64,000 bases of DNA from Homarus americanus. Lineage: Eukaryota > Arthropoda > Malacostraca > Decapoda > Nephropidae. Location of the stretch: positions 6,073,942 to 6,137,941 of the forward strand of contig NW_024753828.1 in NCBI RefSeq assembly GCF_018991925.1, in the 5' to 3' direction. The notes below the pieces were generated by a model. The model was not told the origin of the DNA. It saw only the letters and a list, made by a program, of their open reading frames with translations, and searched no databases. The position numbers and the translations under genes are program-made. Numbering within the stretch: the first letter of the stretch is position 1; each line of letters begins with the position of its first letter. Shown piece by piece: positions 49,417-60,040 of the stretch.

Positions 49417-52400
49417 ATGGCCTCGACACAGGAAGGCAGTAGAACAGGTAAGGTCAATTACAGTGTTATCTGCGCCTCACATTAGAACCTTTATGGAAAC
49501 GATTTTAAGAGCTTCCTTGGGCTATCCAAAGTTGCCTTAATGTTCACCATTGCTTGTATACCTGCACCGTTTGTATACTGTACTGTATAGAATGAACCAG
49601 TGTGGATTTGTATAACGATTTTAATCTACTCGACATTCTGAGGCGCTGTACTAGCACACATCAGTCCATCCTTAATGACTTTTGTCCAATTATAAAACAT
49701 CAGAATATATTATATACAAAAGCCTCTTGATAAATATAAACACAGGGAGTACAAGCCGTGACAACACTCCCTTATCCCCTTTATAACTATAAGGGATTTA
49801 CACGTTATACTAACGAGGTACAAAATCAAGTGAAGTATACAGTATAGGTACAATTTTCCCCCCTATAATGAGTGTTCAGTACTCCAAAAAACATAAATGA
49901 GTGAGCACTATCATCCGGAACAATCACTCTGACTAAACCTTGTCGTTATAACATTATCACTGCGCTTCATCAACTAAGGTCCTTAACCCCTCGTGTACGC
50001 GGGTCTCTGTGCTGAATAAAACAGTCTGGTGTCAGTCAGATAAAATACTAAAAGTGACGATCCATAGTAAAGATGAGAACGATGAGATAAAACTATTGAC
50101 TAAACTAACTTTTAATTTCGAATTGGCTGTTTTTTTTGTGTGTTTTTGTATCAAATACGTTACTGTACCAGGTTTTACAGTGACTTGCTTTACCCATATC
50201 GAATATTAGGTTTTTAAAATATCGTAATGTGTGTATTGTTGTGACGGTATTGTAAATGGGTCGTTCACAGTGGTTCGATACATAGTTTTCAATCGGTACT
50301 GGAAAAAGAAGTGGTTTAGTTAGTGTGTTGGTGGTACAGTGGTAAAGTGCGTATCCCACACAACTTTATCACCGGTATGAGTTTCGCTTGACCTCGACAC
50401 ACGTGAGAACGATGTTATGACCCTCACTACCAAACACCACAAGTTTCCCAGTCCCGGTTTTCTCTAGTACTAACACTGGATAGACCAACCGCCCGAACGG
50501 CTAGTAAACTGATAAGTGGTGAATATTAGAAAAAAAAAGCTAGAAAGATGTGGCAAGATTTAGTTAACCTAACCTGACCAGACCTAACCTACTGGAACTA
50601 TGAATATTGATCGTGTTGGATGATATAAGATAACGGTACACTGCTTCAGCTAGTCAGTGTAGGGGTAGATGAAGAGTGTAAAGACATACTAATACCATAT
50701 TATACACATAATATATTCACCTGCTTTATCATACACCTGCCTCATTATATTCATCTGTCCCATCATAAACTACTCCATTATACACCTGCTCCATCGTACA
50801 CCTGTTCCATCATACGCCTGCTTCATCATACACCTGCCTCATTATATACCTGTCCCATCATAAATCTGCCCCATCATACACCTGAACACATCATACGCCT
50901 GCTTCATCATACGCCTGCTTCATTATATACCTGTCCCATCATAAACTACTCCATTATACACCTGCTCCATCGTACACCTGTTCCACCATACGCCTGCTTC
51001 ATCATACACCTGCTTCATCATAGCACCTGCCTCATCATACGCCTGCGTCATCATACACCTGCCTCATCATTCACCTGTTCCATCATAGACCTGCCTCATC
51101 ATACACCTGCCTCATCATACACCTGCCTCATCATACACCTGCCTCATCATACACCTGCCTCATCATACACCTGTTCCACCATACACCTGCTTCATCATCA
51201 CTGCTTCATCATACACGTGCTTTATACGAATAGGATATAAGTTAAGTTATACACCTGCCTCATCATACACCTGTTCCATCATAGACCTGCTTCATCAAAC
51301 ACCTGCTTCATCATACACCTGCTTCATCATACACCTGTTTCATCATACACTTCATCATACATAGGTTATGGTAAAGAACCTGATCTTCATGAGACTACCA
51401 AAACAAAACAACTCTTTATTCTAAAAAACAAAAACAAAAAACACGTCCGGCGCACCAACAGAAATCCGCGAGTCGCTGGTAACTGGTAGTTATATCCGGA
51501 ATAGCATCTTGTTCCAGGAACTTCCAGATTTCAACTTTTGTTCACAACTTAAAAGTTATTCACATATCACTGCATTCTCCATATTAATTTAGTCTGATCT
51601 ATGGCAACGATCACCCATATATCTTGTATTTTGTTTCTCTTTGGAAATTACATTTTTTAATAGCGTCTCTGCCTGCAGTATACTGTACACCTAACATGGC
51701 GCACACTCTTGCTTGCCCCAGTTTATTACAGGTTAATTTACTTCATCGGATAAAAGTAAATTAACCAGTAACGAAGAGAGGTAAAGTTTATCTTTTTCGT
51801 CACTGATCGGCCGTTAGCCACTTTTGTGGCCGGCCACGCTCTGTTACGCACTGTTGGCATGTATTGTACTATACTGGCTCCAGAATGTAACTATCTGAGC
51901 CAGTGTTGCTCAAGTTTGGTTTTGAATGAGCTCGCATGTATTGTACTATACTGGCTCCAGAATGTAACTATCTGAGCCAGTGTTGCTCAAGTTTGGTTTT
52001 GAATGAGCTCACACTCGGTGCCATTACAACACTTAGGCAGATTGTTTCAAGAGTTCACAACCTTAAGCTGTGACCCCTAGTGGGTTGGACAAAGCCTTTA
52101 TATTAGTCTCCCTAACCATACATCAAGAAATTAGCTTTCACTTGCTTTCTCGGGCTATTCTCGGTTGAATCGACTTACATTTTTATCATTGTTTGTATAA
52201 CTGATCATCCATGTTGACGGCCAGCAAACAAACAACCGAACGAACGAGCCTGCACTGTCAATGTACTGTACGTAGTACAGTCAGGGTCAAAAGTTCGTAT
52301 GAAGCAGTGAGACTGTGTCACGGGGATGAGTCTCCGAACTTACATTCCCTGACTGTCGTCTGGTGCAGGCGTGCTATTTTATCTCATTCGGGGTCGATGC

Positions 52401-55400
52401 TGCTTCACACGAACTTTTTACCCCGACTGTACAATGTATAATGCACTTCAGTAGCTAAAACAACTATCTGTGCATACTTTGTGGGAAACAATATGAGACA
52501 AGGGACGATAAATTTTGGTATATGAGGGCTGTCACTAGTCACGTAAAATTTCAGAGCATATCGACCCCCACCTGCACAGATAGTTGTTTTAGTTACTACA
52601 TGCAATCTGCATTACTACACTTTACGTTTACTTTATCCTCTTCACCACTGATCGGCCTGTTAGCCGGTAGGCTGGTTGGTCACGTCTCTGTTAGTGCTAC
52701 GCATTGTGGCAAGCACTGGGCAATATACTGGCTCCAGTGTGTATCTGTACCTACGCCAGTGCAGGTCAAGTCTGGTCTTGAATGAGCTCACTCTTGGTGC
52801 CGTTACAACAAACTCGGGTACATTGTTCCGAAATTATTGATTGCAAGTATACTTGCACTGTCTACATACACGATAAACCAATGTAAACCTGTATGACGTT
52901 TTATTGGAGATCTATCCAATGTACTTTCCAGTAACACCAAATTCACCTCTTCAGTGAATAAAAAAAAATAACATTAAGCTCCAACAATTTTAACTATCAG
53001 TCAAACATTTCAAATCTTATTTCTTTACATAGATAAACAATATTTTACATTAAGAAAGGCACACGAGGGCCTGCTAAGGTGCCACAAATCATATATTTTT
53101 TTTTAGTATTTTGTATACCTAGCAAATAGATCAGACTGTGGTTGTGAATGATGGTTGGAATGTAAAAAGTGTTTGTGAAATATGGTTATGGATGTAAATA
53201 ACAGGAATGTTGTATATAAGTAAGAGGTGTGAGGTCCTTTTAAGTCGAGATTTGACCAGCACTGACATAAGTTCAGGCACGTTGAAGAGCCCATACATAG
53301 TCTAGTACTTGTCAACAGTGTATAACAGAGACCTAACAGGCCTGTAGGTAAGCTGACAAGTGGCGAAGAGGATAAAGTAAGTACAAGTAATGGCGATGGT
53401 TTCATCTGATTTGTCTGATGGCCATCCCAACTAGACGTAATGTGCCGAGGGAATGAGGCCTGTGGCCTGTATAGGATCCCTTGATTGTTCTCGATGCTCT
53501 TGTTAATATAAAGAATAATTTAAAGCGCCGATACTGTTCATCCTCTCACAGTTTGAGCTGGTGAACTGTTCAATAGGTTTACCATCCTCTGTGTGAAGAA
53601 GTATTTCCTTATATTCGTCCTGCATGACAACTTGTCTGTGAGGTTGTTATTTATGGTTATGCCACGTCTTGGTGAAAGATGAGACTGGATGGGTCAAGCA
53701 GGTGTTTTGGTTAAAGTTAATACTCATAATTGAGGTTGACTTGTGGTTTTGAACTTTGAGGGTTAGGATTATTACTAATAATTGTACAATAATTATATTT
53801 GATGATTGTGGTGATAATTAAGGATTTATTTTTATTTAGGCAAAGACTTTGTTATATTTTTTATGGAATCCTGGGAAAGAGTGAGAGACAGCCAATGTGT
53901 TATACAGGTACTTTTACTTTTATCCTCTTCGCCACTGATCGGCTCGTTAGCTGCTTGGGCGGTCGGTCTGTCTCTGTTACGCACTGTTTGCAAGTACTGG
54001 ACATGCACTGGCTCCTGAATGTATCTGAACTTGTACAATTAAATGTGGACTATCTGCAGTTCTTCATAACCGAACATTTGTAGGTAGTAAGTACAGTAAT
54101 GTACCTGTAATGGGTAGTTTACCTATGAAACATCCATCTACATTGATTGGTTCCATTTAAACCAGCTTCAGTAATTTCTTCCTTATTCAGACTTCCCTTA
54201 ACCGAGTCTCAAATAACTGAACTGAAATTTTTAATCATTCTTATGTTTCCTCGTTTTGGTTTCATGTGAGAAGAGCCTGTCCTCTACACTCAAGTGAATT
54301 TTCTTGTGGTTTGATGGTCACCTGTGGCACAGGAGCTCTTGCCTTGGCACTGGTTGGCATGGTCTGATTGCTTCCTCTCTCTCTGCTCCACGTGTCTCCA
54401 GTTTTGATACAAATTTGAGTTAAGTTGGGATTTTCCCCTTTTATTTTGTGTTTTTTACATGAAATAAATAGTGAGCTGTGCCTTACGGCCTCTTTCACAC
54501 AACATTTTCTTGTTATGCTTCATGTGTCACTCGACTAAGAATCAATGGAAATCAATGGATGTTCATGTAAAAGGTCTCATTGAACTCCATTGAATTCGGA
54601 GTCTTCTGGGAGGAAAAAGGAGAAAAATTACCAAGATACTGTGGGGTATGAGTTTTCTTGGTTCAAGACTCAAAAATCACGATGTGCTCTCTGTATACAT
54701 ATTACTCAGGATGGGATGGAGAAAGGAAACTCACAATGTGCTCTCTGTATACATGTTGTATTGGATGTACAATGCAGCTTGGTGCTGGGAAGGCAGCATG
54801 GTTACAGGCGTGATGTAGAGAGAGCTGGTTGGTGAGGGTGCTCAGAGGACAGCTTGTGGGTCGCCATGCTCGCCGGCGGGAGCGAGGGCCGCCAGGCAGC
54901 GGCGGAGGAGGTGGTGTAGCTTGCTGTTGCGGCTGTAGCTAGAAGAAGAGAGTTGGTTGGTGAGGATGCTCAGAGGAGGACAGCTTGTGGGTCGTCATGC
55001 TCGCCGGCGGGAGCGAGGACCGCCAGGCAGGCGGAGGAGGTGGTGTTGCTGGCTGGTTGGTGTAGGTAGAAAGAGAGAGGTCACCACGAGGTCAGGTCTC
55101 TTATAGCGGAGGTAGGCGTGGGTAGATAGTTGACCCCCGCTCCGTGGGCGGCGCTGGTTGACCTAGACCACGAGGCATACACTGTGGAATTCGCGGGGTC
55201 GGCTACTCAGCGACAAACAGCGTTTGTAGGGGAGAAATCCACTACAATTCTCCCTCCTTCCCTCCAGGCGGTGTAGGAGACTTGTTGTCTGCAGGGGTGC
55301 ATGGCACATGTGAGGCAGAACGGGCGGTGCATGCCACATGTGAGCCATAACGGCGATGGCGTGGATGAGCCGGCCGCTAGAGGAGACAACTGTCTAGATA

Positions 55401-58400
55401 CACAATATCTGTGGGAGTAGAGAGGGAGAAAAAGGGTGTGTGGTGGCGATGAATGTTGTGCTTCCCTCACGGCAGGTACAGAGTCGTCAGATGCGCCTGC
55501 TGGGGTGTGTGGGCCTGGGTCAGGAGCAGGGGCTGCGTCAGCAGAAGCGGATGAGGGCTCGTGACAGCAGCTGGGTCCACGACAGCAGCAGGGTGCAGGA
55601 CATTAGCAGGGAGTACCTGAGGGAGAAAAGAGGAGTGTGTGGGTCCGCACTCAGGCGCATGGGCCGCGTCGGGAGCAGGGGCTGCATCAGGAGCGGCAGG
55701 GGGTACTGCTGGGCCGGGGTCGGCGTCTGAGGCAGGACGGGTGTGCTGGGGTCTGTAGGACGTGGTGCTTGGGGCAGGAAGAGGAGCTGGTGTCTGCTTA
55801 GAGAAGTAGTGCTGCTCTAGGGTGTCTAACCTGCGGTGTAGAGACAGTAGCTGTAGAGCCGATGAGAGCTGCTTCTGGGTGGATAAGCCAGTCTTCCATG
55901 TTGCTTGAAGACTGGGAGCGTGATCTGTTTCTCCTCCATCCTGTGTGAGTGCGAATCTCTGGGGGTCACCATTTGTGGGGTGTGGGATATTTGTGTTCAC
56001 ATTCAGGATGGGATGGAGAAAGGAAACTCACAATGTGCTCTCATGTATACATGTTGTATTGGATGTACAATGCAGCTTGGTGCTGGGACGGCAGCCTGGT
56101 TACAAGCGTGATGTAGAGAGAGCTGGTTGGTGAGGGTGCTCAGAGGAGGACAGCTTGTGGGTCGCCATGCTCGCCGGCGGGAGCGAGGGCCGCCAGGCAG
56201 CGGCGGAGGAGGTGATGTAGCTTGCTGCGGCTGTAGCTAGAAGAAGAGAGTTGGTTGGTGAGAATGCTCAGAGGAGGACAGCTCGTGGGTCGCCATGCTC
56301 GCCGGCGGGAGCGAGGACCGCCAGGCAGGCGGAGGAGGAGGAGGTGTTGCTGGCTGGTTGGTGTAGGTAGAAAGAGAGCGGTCACCACGAGGTCAGGTCT
56401 TTTATAGAGGAGGTAGGCGTGGGTAGATAGTTTGCCCCCGCTCTGTGGGTGGCGCTGGTTGACCTAGACCACGAGGCATACACTGTGGAATTAGCGGGGT
56501 CGGCTACTCAGCGACAAACAGCGTTTGTAGGGGAGAAATCCACTACAATACAATAGTAGGAAAAGCTTAAGATATAAAATACTTTTATTTTTTATTCTTA
56601 TCCTCTTCGCCAATGATCAGCTCGTTAGCCACTTGGGTGGTCAGTCACGTCTGTGTTAAGCACTGCTGGCAAGTACTGGCTCCTGGCTGTATCTGAACCT
56701 GCTCGAGTATTGGTCAAATCTGGTGATGAAAGAGCTCACACTCGGTGCCATCACAACTCTCTCTGGCAGATTGTTCCACTAGTTCACAATTCTCACTCTG
56801 AAAAAGTTTGCCCTCAGTTTTCTGGACTTGTGGCTTCTTCAACCTAGAACTGTGACTCCTTGTGGGGTGGGCGTCTGCCAGCTCCAGGTATGTAAAATTT
56901 ACTGAGTAGAGCCCTCTGAAATGTTTATGCACTTCAATTAGGTCACCCCTTGCCTGTCTGTAGTATAAGCTTGGCAGTTGCAGGCCTTCTAATCTCTCTG
57001 GGTAGCTGAGGTGCTGTAGTGCAAGCACCAGTCTAGTGGCCCTCCTTTGAACATTTTCAATCAAGTGACAGTCTCTCGCATATCTTGGGGATAAACTGAT
57101 GGTGTACCTGTGAGTGGATTAACTACAATACCCAAAGCTTTTTAAAGGTTTGTAACTAATGGATCACTACAGCCTCTAGTGATGAGTATAACCCTAGGGG
57201 AAGGGGTGAAGAGTTAGGGGGAGGTGGTATTGATAGACTGTAATGAATGTGTCTTTCGTGATGACAGAGGCAACTGAGAGCCGTATCAAGGTGTAGGTAG
57301 TGTGAGGAGGTCTACTGGGACACTTGACACACTTAGTCTCAAAATTGGCACGCAATTAAAAAAATTGGTTGTTCTTATATGAGGGACGTTGCAGTTGCAC
57401 TAGTGGCCTCAACTGAAGGACAATACAGTTTGAGGGTTAATTTACAGACCTGAGACAAACTCATGAAATGGAAAGCCATTCAAGTGAGATAATGTGGTTG
57501 GTGATGAGAATTCTAAAAGGAAATATTGTATGATTCTTCCACATTTGCATGGACAGTCATAATTTTGGAAGAATCCTTGGGAGCTGAAACTTAATTGAAA
57601 ATAAAGCATATAGATGGTCCACATTTGGCTTCAATGAATTTCATGAACCAACTAATTTCTGCAAGATCAAACAAGATAAACACTGAATAACTTATTACAG
57701 TACAGTATATGTGATGTTGGACCTAAGCCCATTTATGAGTATAGTGACATAAATGTCTTCCTTGCAGGTATGGCGTGGCTGGTGGTGGCAGTAGTGCTAT
57801 CAGTAATGGTCAACCTTGTGCACAGTGATGCAGGACACTTCTTTGCTGAAACACCTAAACACTTGCCCAGGATTGGTCGCCGTGGAGACCTGCCTCCTCT
57901 GGTAAGTACTGTATAATTTTGGTTTTTATATTCTTAGGTTTTGACCATTGACAACTATATCTATTGTTACAGATAAATTAATTACTAGCTTATCAGTATT
58001 ATTAAAGTACACTGTAAACCTTATCCATTGCAGGCAATGAACTGTAAATTTAGGGTGTTCTTGATTACCTCAGTATTGTGACCCTGCCTTGTCAACTGAT
58101 CCCACCCTGTGGGTTGGCATTAGGAAGGGCATCCAGCCATAAAATTTGGCTTCAACATGCCTGATGGTAACCAGGTCACCAGAGCTGTGCTCATCCCCTG
58201 GTCTCTGCTGCATTTTCTGGGCTGGCACCCTGGGTTTGCAGTGGTGAGTGGTGGGAACATCCTGTTCTGGTTTTGCCAACAACTGCCATTATGTAATTGT
58301 GGCTAACCCACGAAAATGTGGAAAATGGCTACAAAACATTAATAATGAAAATTCTAAGACTATAAAATTCTAACACATTCTTAAATATAATTTTTGGGAT

Positions 58401-58987
58401 GTCACCCCAGAGCACCCTACTGACAGAGGACGTACGGAGCTCAGGAAAACCTGCACGAGGCATGACCGACGCTTTAGCTCAGTTAGACAGTGATGGAGAT
58501 GGCTGTATTGGAATAGCAGAGCTACTACGCATCCCAATAGTGAGGGTTGCTATCTTGCTTCAGAACCCTGCACTGATCACTCCTGATGCTACCACTGACA
58601 CTGAAGGTTAGTAACCTCTGGAGGCATCAGCAAATGATCCCTGGCAAAGTTTGTTTGACTGATTCTAAATGCATATATTTATACATTACACATACAGCAT
58701 GACAAACAGGTAAGTAACTAAAAGAAAAAGAATCAGCATTTATCACTTTAAAATACTGTATGAATATTTTCCAAGTTATGATACTAATACAATACAGCAT
58801 CTTATTTAATACTCACATTTACACATTTGTCTGTTCTTTGTCTACTTTTTAGAAAGGTACCAAGATTCACAACAGTGCTTATTTTAAATCTTAAACCCAA
58901 TTTTACCCTTCAGAAAATGACACAGGAGAGGCATATACAACGGATCACCGGCCAGAGCCCCGCCTCCTACGTTACCTGCACAAGTGA
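49417..58987 (+). CDS. ETH: Ecdysis-triggering hormone (ETH) precursor, 4 coding exons
   Basis: Prepropeptide for the hormone that starts the moulting motor programme; in insects it is made by Inka cells and acts through the ETH receptor. Exons: 49417-49447, 57768-57901, 58411-58606, 58914-58987. They total 435 nt, 144 residues plus TGA, with GT-AG introns and matching phases. Exon 1 gives MASTQEGSRT. Exon 2 has an in-frame ATG (57770-57772) opening the signal peptide MAWLVVAVVLSVMVNLVHS, then DAGHFFAETPKHLPRI followed by GRR, that is amidation plus dibasic cleavage. This is the crustacean ETH (carcikinin-type) peptide. The remainder has SGKPARG and then a canonical EF-hand-like loop DSDGDGCIGIAE at residues 81-92 inside a predicted helix-loop-helix. 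It ends EPRLLRYLHK. Only one amidated peptide is encoded, whereas insect precursors usually carry two. An in-frame TAA at 49399 precedes the first ATG. If translation begins at the second ATG the precursor is 133 residues. Identity is highly confident; the start codon is undecided. Confidence 0.95.
50327..50500 (+). repeat. tRNA-derived SINE-like element in ETH intron 1
   Basis: Begins GTGTTGGTGGTACAGTGGTA with an A-box-like block, then a degenerate B box around CGGTATGAGTTTCGCTTGAC. The tail AACACTGGATAGACC...CCCGAACGGCTAG resembles 48195-48255. Confidence 0.6.
50700..51362. repeat. 15-bp tandem repeat (CATCATACACCTGCY) in ETH intron 1
   Basis: About 40 units of CATCATACACCTGCC/T with variants CATTATAC and CCACCATACG, interrupted by a unique stretch at about 51222-51250. 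Part of the array is itself duplicated: the block with CATAAACTACTCCATTATAC occurs at about 50763 and 50939. Confidence 0.93.
51803..52090 (-). pseudogene. LINE 3' fragment with internal 77-bp duplication
   Basis: Family of 56590-57085. The segments 51857-51933 and 51934-52010 are a tandem duplication of GCATGTATTGTACTATACTG...GAATGAGCTC. Confidence 0.8.
52278..52429. mobile_element. TA-flanked MITE, 152 bp
   Basis: About 30-bp TIRs: left CAGTCAGGGTCAAAAGTTCG, right CGAACTTTTTACCCCGACTG. TA on both sides (52276-52277, 52430-52431). No coding capacity. Confidence 0.9.
52451..52599. mobile_element. Second MITE, 149 bp, 21 bp from the previous one
   Basis: Inverted arms GTAGCTAAAACAACTATCTG and CAGATAGTTGTTTTAGTTAC. 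Flanking duplication is not clear, so class is not assigned. Confidence 0.8.
52635..52830 (-). pseudogene. LINE 3' fragment
   Basis: Contains CTCTTCACCACTGATCGGCC, GGCAAGCACTGGGCAATATA and AATGAGCTCACTCTTGGTGC, colinear with 56590-56760. Confidence 0.78.
53220..53400 (+). pseudogene. LINE 3' fragment, plus orientation
   Basis: Reverse-oriented relative to its neighbours: TTAAGTCGAGATTTGACCAG, ACTTGTCAACAGTGTATAAC and AAGTGGCGAAGAGGATAAAG complement the minus copies. Followed at 53405-53690 by a minus-strand fragment of the 23480-24100 family. Confidence 0.78.
53405..53690 (-). pseudogene. LINE fragment of the 23480 family
   Basis: Shares GGCCATCCCAACTAGACGTA, CCTCTGTGTGAAGAAGTATT and TTCCTTATATTCGTCCTGCA with 23480-23700. 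Confidence 0.75.
53918..54040 (-). pseudogene. LINE 3' fragment
   Basis: Contains TTATCCTCTTCGCCACTGAT and TGCAAGTACTGGACATGCAC, the terminal part of the 56590 family. Confidence 0.75.
54640..56547 (-). mobile_element. Complete short LTR retrotransposon (TRIM-like, non-autonomous)
   Basis: Two LTRs, 54640-55246 (607 bp) and 55974-56547 (574 bp), both TGTGGGG...ACTACA on the plus strand. They are flanked by perfect 4-bp target duplications ATAC (54636-54639 and 56548-56551). Reading on the minus strand, the 5' LTR (56547-55974) is followed after two bases by TGGTGACCCC (55971-55962), a primer-binding site matching the 3' end of tRNA-Trp. A purine tract GGAGGGAAGGAGGGAGAA lies just before the 3' LTR (about 55266-55248). 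The internal region is only about 727 bp and lacks protease, RT and integrase. Both LTRs contain a TATAAAA-type or related box and a duplicated ~120-bp module. tRNA-Trp priming and a 4-bp duplication suggest a CsRn1-like Ty3/gypsy relative. Confidence 0.93.
55467..56000 (-). CDS. Gag-like ORF inside the short LTR element
   Basis: 177-codon minus-strand ORF beginning in the LTR just before the primer-binding site and covering most of the internal region. It is rich in Pro/Ala, with a short helical, leucine-rich segment near residues 43-64 (SALQLLSLHRRLDTLEQHYF). It resembles the N-terminal part of a retrotransposon Gag but has no zinc knuckle. It could be the remnant of a Gag start, or open by chance in GC-rich sequence. 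Confidence 0.4.
   Translation of the reverse strand: MNTNIPHPTNGDPQRFALTQDGGETDHAPSLQATWKTGLSTQKQLSSALQLLSLHRRLDTLEQHYFSKQTPAPLPAPSTTSYRPQHTRPASDADPGPAVPPAAPDAAPAPDAAHAPECGPTHSSFLPQVLPANVLHPAAVVDPAAVTSPHPLLLTQPLLLTQAHTPQQAHLTTLYLP
56590..57085 (-). pseudogene. CR1-like LINE C-terminal fragment (best copy of family)
   Basis: Minus strand reads MIENVQRRATRLVLALQHLS, YPERLEGLQLPSLYYRQARG, DLIEVHKHFRGLYSVNFTYL, SENCELVEQSARESCDGTEC and continues into the 3' UTR, which ends near 56590 with TGGCGAAGAGGATAAG. 5'-truncated. Sibling copies lie at 47015, 51803, 52635, 53220 and 53918. Confidence 0.88.
58085..58285 (-). repeat. Interspersed repeat in ETH intron 2
   Basis: Contains GTTGGCATTAGGAAGGGCAT and CCAGCCATAAAA, a motif also present, inverted, at 63395-63430. 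Recognisable as an old interspersed element; family not assigned. Confidence 0.65.
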
Positions 58988-59133
58988 GATTAGTGAACAG
59001 TGACAGACAGATGTGGCCAACAGTGATCAATGTGGTGAGTGGGAAGAAAATTAGAACGAAAGAAGTGAAAGTCAAAGTGGGGAAAAGTTCTATGAATTTC
59101 TAATTCCTCAATGACGGTATTAAAAATATCTGG

Positions 59134-59139
59134 AATAAA
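59134..59139 (+). terminator. ETH polyadenylation signal AATAAA
   Basis: First AATAAA after the ETH stop codon, 147 nt downstream, in a context compatible with a short 3' UTR. Not verified by any transcript. Confidence 0.5.
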
Positions 59140-60040
59140 TATATCATGCATACAACATACAGGCCATGAAGACCTCAGTGCCCCAAGTCTACTGTAAAAA
59201 TAATACATTATATTTTTTTTATCAATGAGAAGTCCAAGATTTTAATCATCAGTACAGTAATTCATAACAGAAATAAAACTATTGTGAGCTGCTGTCAGTA
59301 ATGGTAATTAAGCATTATTTTTTCTTCAAAATATCATGAAAGTTCAAAGTATACTAATGAATATGAATTATTTTGCAACGTTATGAAATCTATATATATT
59401 TTGATGACTTCTTATGCAACATTTTGATAGCATTTTAAGATAAGTTCTTAAAAAGTTTATTTTGTAAAATCGCCAATAATATTGGTGTTATATTTATTTA
59501 TTTATATTCTTAACATCTACTTTATTTATTACCTTCAGACTACAGTATTTAATTTTTCAATATAACTAATATTTAATAATTTATGAGTCTGTATATTTTA
59601 AGATGTGTATTTACAAGTGGTCATGCTGTTGGCAGCTTACACTCTCCTTCTCACAAGCATGTCACTGTCATATCCACTTTAGGGACCATGAATTGTTTAA
59701 ATAGTCAGTCAGAGATAAGTGGGATTCACATTGTAAATTGTTTTGTCTTATTCTCTCTAAAACTGTATAATGAGCATTTATTTATTACACATTATTTTAT
59801 TTAGGTAGATTCTTGAATCCCCAAAATAAAAATAGTGCTCATGAAGAACACCAGCCTTAGTGGCTGACTATCAGCCTTATGCATCAAATCAAGACAATGA
59901 TTAAACTTACTTTCATTATTTTTCTTTTTGGTGAAATTCTGACCAATCATGAAGTTAAAAATTTATATGATAGGTTATTTGATAGTTATTACTGACTACT
60001 TTTTTCAATCCTAATATGCTTTGTTTCTCAGGCACTAATA
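59140..60040. other. AT-rich intergenic sequence downstream of ETH
   Basis: No recognisable exon on either strand; ORFs are short and AT-driven. Confidence 0.5.

Larger units (their letters stand above)
49448..57767 (+). other. ETH intron 1 (8.3 kb), filled with repeats
   Basis: Donor GTAAGG after 49447, acceptor TTGCAG before 57768. Contents, listed separately: SINE, 15-bp satellite, LINE 3' fragments, two MITEs and an LTR element. No host exon is seen inside it. Confidence 0.85.
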
